Shown here in pieces: positions 15,941 to 19,141 of a DNA stretch of 19,141 nucleotides. The notes under the pieces are model-generated. The model was not told the DNA's origin, did no database searches, and saw nothing but the letters and a program-made list of their open reading frames with translations. The stretch is from assembly GCA_946533615.1 (NCBI GenBank), contig CAMNBY010000290.1:1-19141 (forward strand), given 5' to 3'. Made by a program: the position numbers and the translations under genes. Numbering within the stretch: the first letter of the stretch is position 1; each line of letters begins with the position of its first letter. Source of the DNA: an uncultured Clostridia bacterium. Its GTDB lineage: Bacteria; Bacillota; Clostridia; Oscillospirales; Ruminococcaceae.

Positions 15941-15967
15941 AAAGGCCGCCCTCTCGAGGCGGTCTTT
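15941..15967. terminator. Bidirectional terminator between convergent operons
   Basis: A 10-bp stem (15941-15950 with 15958-15967, one G-T pair) has a 7-nt loop. It is flanked by a run of A on the left, which reads as a U-tract on the minus strand, and by TTT with more T on the right. It can stop the ABC operon on the plus strand and the yaiI operon on the minus strand, which converge here. Confidence 0.8.
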
Positions 15968-16007
15968 GTGTTTAATTACTAACAACTGCTGCTGCGGCGA
16001 GGCCTGC

Positions 16008-16454
16008 TCACCCGTTAAGGCTCTCTTCCAAAAGCCTGCGGAAGCTTTCTTCAAAGCGGCGGTCGTCCTCGGGCGTTCTTTTGCGGGGGCCTTTGAGATG
16101 GTTCTTGCTCTTTCTTCGCTGCACCTTGGCGATGTGGCGGCTCTCAAGCAGCCCGCCGATGTTGTCATCGGAGTAGATCTTCCCGCTCTGGTGGAGAGCT
16201 TTGGCGCCCTTTCCGAGAGCCATTGCCGCCACGCCGTAATCCTGAGTGATAACGATATCCCCCTGCCCGCAAAGATTGATGAGCGCGATATCGACCGCAT
16301 CTGCGCCCGCACCGATGACCCTGACGGTGCTGTAGTCGGAGGTCAGGACATGGTTCGTGTCGCACAGGAGCACAACGGGCACGGAAAACTCCCTGGCGAC
16401 CCTTTCCGCGATGCGGGTAACGGGGCAGGCATCGGCATCTATGTATACTGTCAT
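16008..16454 (-). CDS. yaiI: YaiI/YqxD family (UPF0178, DUF188) protein
   Basis: This 148-residue cytoplasmic protein belongs to a widespread family with a PIN/NYN-like nuclease fold whose biochemical role is not settled. The family start MTVYIDADACPV (1-12) carries the acidic residues of the putative metal site. Other typical blocks are LLCDTNH, GADAVDIALI, GDIVITQDYGVAAMAL and IYSDDNIGGLL. The C-terminus is basic (QRRKSKNHLKGPRKRT), as usual for the family, which suggests nucleic acid binding. GGAGG complementary to 16462-16466 lies 7 nt before the ATG. It is the last gene of the minus-strand operon, 27 nt after the histidine phosphatase gene, and ends at the bidirectional terminator. Confidence 0.92.
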   Translation of the reverse strand: MTVYIDADACPVTRIAERVAREFSVPVVLLCDTNHVLTSDYSTVRVIGAGADAVDIALINLCGQGDIVITQDYGVAAMALGKGAKALHQSGKIYSDDNIGGLLESRHIAKVQRRKSKNHLKGPRKRTPEDDRRFEESFRRLLEESLNG

Positions 16455-16481
16455 TTCTCTCCCTCCCGTGGGTCGTGTGGT

Positions 16482-17207
16482 TCAGTCGTGGCGCTGGTCC
16501 TCGTTCGAGAACAGCTCGCAGAATCGTCCCGCAAAGGCGGGAGGCTCGTCCCGCTTATAAAGATGCGAGATATCGCCGAAGGCTGTGACCCTGAAAGCTG
16601 CAATGCCCTCGCGGCGTTCCTCGGTTATCAGGGTCGTCACCGAGGTCGGGGCGGCGATGAAGCCGTGCCAGAGTATCATCGGTGAAACGTGCAGCAGGTG
16701 TGAGAGCATAACACAGCTCACGCCGAAGTGGCAAAACAGTGCGATGGTGTCCTCGTTCGGCGAGATCGGACGGTAGCAGCTGCCCTCGCGCTTGTAGCCG
16801 TGGCGCTCGAGCAGGGCATCGAGGCCGTCGCTGACGCGCCTTATGCCTGCCTCCATGCCTGCGCTTTTCATGATCGGCGCCTCGTACCATCTGTCCTTGT
16901 CAAAGAACTCGGATACAGCCGTCCATTCGGCGGGCAGCCAGTCCCAGGCGATGCGCCTGCCGCCCTTGCCGTCGTCGATGAGCGTGTCGAACTCTCGCGC
17001 CCAGTCAAGCACCTCGGCGGTGCGGCCCGCTTTTTCAAGCGTGTACTCGGCGGTTTTCTGCGCTCTCCCGAGCGGGGACACATAGTAGGCCTTGATGTCC
17101 ATCGGGGCTATGCGCTCGGCCAGGAGCGCCGCCTCTCTGTGACCCTTCTCCGTCAGGGAGTCTATCGTGTAATCGGGGTCGCCGTGTCGTATCAATAGCA
17201 GCTTCAT
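16482..17207 (-). CDS. Histidine phosphatase family protein (phosphoglycerate mutase-like)
   Basis: This 241-residue protein has the branch-1 histidine phosphatase pattern: LLIRHGDPDY with the phospho-accepting His8, SPLGRAQKTAEYT (44-56) with a phosphate-pocket Arg, a likely proton-donor acid around Glu72 (AREFDTL), and the second catalytic His160 in LFCHFGVS. Such enzymes are cofactor-independent-looking phosphatases or mutases acting on small phospho-compounds, and substrate cannot be read from sequence. Its ATG overlaps the stop of the glycerate kinase gene by four bases (ATGA), so the two are translationally coupled. A phosphoglycerate or related sugar phosphate is a fair guess but only from context. 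An insert rich in Trp (WDWLPAEW, DRWYEAP) between the two catalytic halves is typical of some Clostridia members. Confidence 0.88.
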   Translation of the reverse strand: MKLLLIRHGDPDYTIDSLTEKGHREAALLAERIAPMDIKAYYVSPLGRAQKTAEYTLEKAGRTAEVLDWAREFDTLIDDGKGGRRIAWDWLPAEWTAVSEFFDKDRWYEAPIMKSAGMEAGIRRVSDGLDALLERHGYKREGSCYRPISPNEDTIALFCHFGVSCVMLSHLLHVSPMILWHGFIAAPTSVTTLITEERREGIAAFRVTAFGDISHLYKRDEPPAFAGRFCELFSNEDQRHD

Positions 17208-18352
17208 TTTTCTCCCGCCTTTCTGCCGCAGAGAAACAGCCTCGCCGCCTGTTCGGCGGTGTCGGCAAGAGCCCTTGCGGCGTTTTTCTTGTCCATTGCT
17301 TCTTCAAGTGTCGCAGCGCCGTTCGTTATCGGGAAGAAGGCGCTCATGCCGATCTCGCGGCAGGCCTCGGCGCCTTCGCCTATCGAGCCCGCAAGGCCGA
17401 CGCAGGGCTTTCCGTGCCGCTTTGCGATCGCCGCAACAGCCGCAGGCCCCTTGCCCATTGCTGTCTGGGCGTCGATGCGTCCCTCGCCCGTGATGACGAG
17501 GTCGCTGGCCGCGATGTGTTTCTCGGCCGAGGCGGCTTCAAGTATCAGCTCCGCCCCCGAGGTGAGCTCGCCGCCGAGAAAATATTTCAGGCCAAAGCCA
17601 AGCCCTCCCGCAGCGCCTGCTCCCTTCGAGTCGGGATCAGCTTCGGGAATGGCCGCCCTTGCAAGCTTTGCGAACCGACCGAGCAGCCTGTCCATTTCTT
17701 CTGCTTCCTCGGGCGAGGCGCCTTTTTGCGGGGCGAAAACACGGCTTGCACCGCGCTCTCCGCAGAGGGGGTTGTCCACATCGCAGGCAACGCGAAAGCG
17801 GCAGCTTGCAAGCTCGGGAAGGGCGCTGTCGGTCACGATGGTCTCAAGCTGTGAAAGACCCGCCGCCCCGAATGGAACGGCTCTTCCCTGCCCGTCAAGC
17901 AGGCCGAAGCCCAGCGCCTGCAAGCAGCCTGCGCCGCCGTCGTTAGTGGCGCTGCCGCCTATCCCGATGATGAAGTCCCGACAGCCTTCGCTGATGGCGG
18001 CTTTTATCAATTCGCCAACGCCAAAGGTGGTTGTGTGCATCGGGTCGCGTTCGGCCTCACCGATGAGGGTCAGCCCCGCCGCAACAGCCATCTCGATCAC
18101 GGCTGTACCGCCGATGAGGGCATACTCGGCATCGACCTTCTGTCCGAGAGGGCCTGTTACCTCTCTGTGCCTGAGCTCTCCGCCCTGACAGGCGGACATT
18201 GCCATGACGGTGCCCTCGCCGCCGTCAGCCAGCGGCAGAGGATATATCACGGCCTCGGGGTCAGCCCGTCTGATGCCCTGCTCGGCTGCCTTTGCAGCCT
18301 CCGCAGAGGTCAGGCTCCCCTTGAAAGAATCTATCGCTACTGTGCAGATCAT
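17204..18352 (-). CDS. glxK: Glycerate 2-kinase (GarK/GlxK family)
   Basis: This 382-residue enzyme is predicted to phosphorylate D-glycerate with ATP, giving 2-phosphoglycerate for lower glycolysis. The family start MICTVAIDSFKGSLTS, the block PLADGGEGT at 40-48, the glycine-rich GIGGSATNDGGAG at 130-142 and ITGEGRIDAQTAMGKG near 290 identify this kinase type. Length is normal (about 380). The ATG at 18352 is preceded after 7 nt by GGAG (complement of 18360-18363). It is the first gene of an operon with a coupled histidine phosphatase and a YaiI protein. Transcription should start at about 18465 from the promoter at 18472-18500, so the leader of about 113 nt begins with a large hairpin. No glyoxylate or tartrate genes are nearby to show the glycerate source. 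Confidence 0.94.
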   Translation of the reverse strand: MICTVAIDSFKGSLTSAEAAKAAEQGIRRADPEAVIYPLPLADGGEGTVMAMSACQGGELRHREVTGPLGQKVDAEYALIGGTAVIEMAVAAGLTLIGEAERDPMHTTTFGVGELIKAAISEGCRDFIIGIGGSATNDGGAGCLQALGFGLLDGQGRAVPFGAAGLSQLETIVTDSALPELASCRFRVACDVDNPLCGERGASRVFAPQKGASPEEAEEMDRLLGRFAKLARAAIPEADPDSKGAGAAGGLGFGLKYFLGGELTSGAELILEAASAEKHIAASDLVITGEGRIDAQTAMGKGPAAVAAIAKRHGKPCVGLAGSIGEGAEACREIGMSAFFPITNGAATLEEAMDKKNAARALADTAEQAARLFLCGRKAGEK

Positions 18353-18408
18353 GTTCCTACTCCAACGCTTCAGAGAAGCATCGGCACATCTCCTTTCGGT
18401 CTTGTTTT

Positions 18409-18465
18409 AGGCAACACCGCACAACCATTGTGCGCAAGATGCGCAGGGGTTGTGCGGTGTTGCCT
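18409..18465. repeat. 57-nt palindromic repeat (copy A) in the glxK leader
   Basis: Two perfect 18-nt inverted arms (18409-18426 and 18448-18465; arm AGGCAACACCGCACAACC) enclose a shorter inner stem TGCGC/GCGCA (18431-18435 with 18441-18445) and a 5-nt loop. The outer ends are flanked by T and A, so TA borders both sides. The first 36 nt match copy B at the window end at 29 positions, with the same spacing to the inner stem. It has no U-tract on either strand, so it is not an ordinary terminator. It forms the very start of the predicted glxK transcript. It could be a miniature transposable element, a REP-like palindrome or a regulatory leader. Confidence 0.85.
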
Positions 18466-18471
18466 ATATCT

Positions 18472-18500
18472 ATTATATCACACTTCCCATATTTTTTCAA
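18472..18500 (-). promoter_or_regulatory. Sigma-A promoter of the glxK operon
   Basis: On the minus strand TTGAAA (complement of 18495-18500) is followed after 17 nt by a perfect TATAAT (complement of 18472-18477). The expected start, 7 nt further on, is 18465, the first base of the palindromic repeat. The segment is clearly similar to the promoter at 8121-8149, not only in the two boxes but also in the spacer. Confidence 0.82.
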
Positions 18501-18553
18501 ATATCGTCGGGACAGTGTCTCTGTTGAAACAAGGCCTGCTATGCCTTTCTGTT

Positions 18554-19038
18554 TTATTCTCTGTTTTTCAGCACCTCTGCGGGGGTTATCCTGTTTATCC
18601 TGCGCATCAGCAGCGTGTTTATCAGCAGATAGATAAGCAGCATCGCACAGTACAGAGAAAGATAAGTATACCAGGGGTAGGAAATATCCATGCAGCAGGC
18701 AACGTTTGCAATGAATGAGGGATAGATGAGCCCCATAACGAACTTAGCGGCAGGAATACAGATCAGGCCGCCCACAGCTTGACTATCAGGTTCCCGTTCA
18801 GGTACAGATCCCTTATCTCCTTCGGGCGGTAGCCGAAGATCTTTATCAGCGAGATAGATCATCAGATAGGGCGGATAGACGTAATCGTGATCGGGCAGCG
18901 AGAAATAGTCGTAGCTGTCCATCATCTGCCTTTTGATGCCTATCGGTGTGAAGGCGAGAGCCAGTCCGAGCACCGCTCCCACAAAGGTGAGCAGGGTCGG
19001 CAGAGTGATGTAATGGCGGAGCAGGTCCTTTTTCTTAA
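18554..19038 (-). pseudogene. Degenerate FtsX-family ABC permease fragment
   Basis: The minus strand encodes pieces of a large FtsX-type permease. Residues KKKDLLRHYITLPTLLTF onward give one transmembrane segment and a loop to YPPYLMIY. The frame then reads nonsense for about 31 codons while another frame (18766-18858) reads a perfect family segment, SISLIKIFGYRPKEIR and LYLNGNLIVKLWAA. The first frame then resumes with LICIPAAKFVMG and ends with two helices and the family tail LLMRRINRITPAEVLKNRE. The first shift probably marks an internal deletion, since the loop normally found between these parts is missing. The second looks like one lost base near 18766-18770. The 5' end stops at repeat copy B, so the N-terminal part and start codon are absent. 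A sequencing error cannot explain all three lesions. No functional permease is expected. Confidence 0.8.
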
Positions 19039-19141
19039 GGCAATACCGCACGACCTCTGTGCATCAGATGCGCCGTCCAGATTTTCGTCAGATTGCCTAA
19101 ATTCGACGCAGGCTTGCTGACGCAAGTCAAGGAGAATTTGG
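19038..19141. repeat. Repeat copy B at the window end (incomplete)
   Basis: From 19038 the sequence begins AGGCAATACCGCACGACC and matches copy A at 29 of its first 36 positions, including the inner stem (GTGCATCAGATGCGC against GTGCGCAAGATGCGC). Its other arm has diverged: only AGGCAAT/ATTGCCT (19038-19044 with 19092-19098) still pairs. Beyond 19098 lies more possibly structured sequence, with CTTGC-TGAC-GCAAG around 19113-19126. I believe this longer unit is itself repeated in Ruminococcus genomes, but I cannot verify that here. The copy sits exactly where the ftsX fragment breaks off and runs past the window edge. No gene is supported in it. Confidence 0.6.

Noticed and set aside
18409..18465. 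Copy A of the palindrome as an ordinary intrinsic terminator of the ftsX fragment or glxK.
   Set aside because: Neither side of the hairpin has a U-tract in the direction of transcription, and it lies at the start rather than the end of a transcript.
1..19141. CRISPR array, tRNA, rRNA, complete insertion sequence or prophage genes.
   Set aside because: I saw no regularly spaced direct repeats, no cloverleaf or rRNA-like segments, and no transposase, integrase or phage structural motifs on either strand.

Overview
The window looks like chromosome of a fairly GC-rich Firmicute of the Ruminococcus type (Oscillospiraceae). I infer this from the class III glutamine synthetase, the LL-diaminopimelate aminotransferase route to lysine, strong AGGAGG ribosome sites, oligo-T intrinsic terminators, Gram-positive style lipoproteins and a secreted protein of a kind I associate with Ruminococcus. 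No search was run, so the genus is an inference.

Region 1 (1-8090, + strand) is a tight nitrogen-metabolism operon: glnN (ammonia to glutamine), then three glutamine amidotransferases, asnB, pyrG and purF, and finally dapL. Genes are 2 nt apart, overlap by 4 nt or are separated by short gaps. A hairpin sits between glnN and asnB, and a strong terminator follows dapL.

Region 2 (8100-10925, + strand) holds two independent units, each with its own promoter and terminator: a secreted protein of unknown function, then an ECF-type sigma factor overlapping its membrane-anchored putative anti-sigma partner. The sigma promoter is full consensus (TTGACA, 17 nt, TATAAT).

Region 3 (10924-15967, + strand) is a five-gene ABC export module: permease, permease, lipoprotein, BcrA-like ATPase, lipoprotein. 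The two lipoproteins look like diverged paralogues. A broken 30-codon lipoprotein remnant with the same N-terminal signature as the second lipoprotein lies just upstream.

Region 4 (16008-18500, - strand) is an operon of glycerate 2-kinase, histidine phosphatase and a YaiI/YqxD protein. It is read from a good sigma-A promoter whose predicted start falls on the edge of a 57-nt palindromic repeat. A degenerate FtsX permease fragment (18554-19038, - strand) and a second repeat copy end the window.

The most interesting signal is the repeat family with ends AGGCAAYACCGCA. It occurs as a perfect hairpin at the glxK transcript start, as a second copy at the broken end of the ftsX fragment, and as a lone end directly after the -10 box of the secreted-protein gene. 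The two promoter-linked copies share about 47 aligned positions (39 identical by eye), covering the -35, spacer, -10 and first transcribed bases. This suggests a dispersed promoter or leader cassette.
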